From Orthonyx spaldingii (lineage: Eukaryota > Chordata > Aves > Passeriformes > Orthonychidae), in NCBI GenBank assembly GCA_013397795.1, contig VZTJ01002463.1, forward strand, positions 186,001-250,000: a stretch of DNA of 64,000 nucleotides, in the 5' to 3' direction. The position numbers and the translations under genes were made by a program. Positions 63,801-64,000 of the stretch are shown here, one piece after another. The notes under the pieces are model-generated. The model ran no database searches and had not been told where the DNA came from. It saw only the letters and a program-made list of their open reading frames with translations. The first letter of the stretch is position 1, and each line of letters begins with the position of its first letter.

Positions 63801-64000
63801 GTTTGATTCAGTCCAGCAGGTGTAGTTTTAAAAAAGTGTTTTGCTTGATATTTTTATGGAAAATTCCAGACCAGACCTTGAAAACACTGAAACATGAAAA
63901 GATGCATTTCATAAAAACACTTTACAAGATCAAGTGACAGGTTTAGATCTCCCATACAACTGTATCAAGAAGCATTAGCTAGATATATGTCGAAGTACAC
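60848..64000. other. Unique non-coding DNA, no gene seen
   Basis: An A/C-rich low-complexity tract (60865-60900) follows the LTR. After that there is ordinary AT-rich DNA to the window end, with frames of at most about 80 codons and no recognisable domain, CR1 or LTR sequence. Confidence 0.6.

Noticed and set aside
1..64000. tRNA, rRNA, snRNA, CRISPR arrays, bacterial-type operons
   Set aside because: No cloverleaf-like or conserved RNA sequence was recognised by eye, there are no spaced direct-repeat arrays, and no clustered long frames. A tRNAscan/Infernal run would be needed to exclude small RNAs fully.

Overview
The window looks like avian nuclear DNA, and I find no protein-coding gene in it. 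The bird assignment rests on ten truncated copies of the CR1 LINE, recognised by the conserved 3' block ('ccatgggcaggg', 'ggttgctcc', 'aaccattctatg') and ATTCTATG-type terminal octamers, and on one well-preserved solo LTR of endogenous-retrovirus type. CR1 is also found in other reptiles, so bird is the best reading but not proven. The rest is visibly AT-rich, CpG-poor and full of stops in all frames, as in a gene desert or a very large intron.

Layout: 1-5496 is unannotated non-coding DNA. A minus-strand CR1 lies at 5497-5835. A long unique stretch runs to 17660 and holds a tandem TGACATGTCA palindrome (12430-12457), a small CpG-rich patch (about 15010-15124), a T17 tract and a 21-bp palindrome (15790-15810). 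CR1 fragments are then denser: 17661 (-), 18637 (+), 21209 (-), 24091 (+), 25011 (-) and 27234 (-). From 27540 to 42615 the sequence is mostly unique, with a 23-bp perfect palindrome carrying two CACGTG E-boxes (35949-35971) and a GC/CpG-rich patch (about 39326-39500). An assembly gap of 73 N sits at 42616-42688 directly after a G run. Further CR1 copies lie at 43665 (+), 48998 (-) and 59220 (+).

The clearest mobile element is a 684-bp solo LTR on the minus strand (60158-60841). It has TG...CA ends, an exact 6-bp target-site duplication (CCTCAC), a TATA-like box, an AATAAA signal, inverted CCAAT boxes and about 25 CpGs. No internal retroviral sequence is present.

The longest open frames (up to 171 codons) show no recognisable domain and are explained by base composition or by repeats, so none is called as a gene. 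No tRNA, rRNA, CRISPR array, operon or multi-gene system was seen. The observations most worth following are the solo LTR, the E-box palindrome, the other short palindromes, two inverted CR1 pairs, and a few AT-rich blocks dense in homeodomain/SOX/POU-like words. Those blocks could be conserved non-coding elements, but conservation cannot be judged from one sequence.
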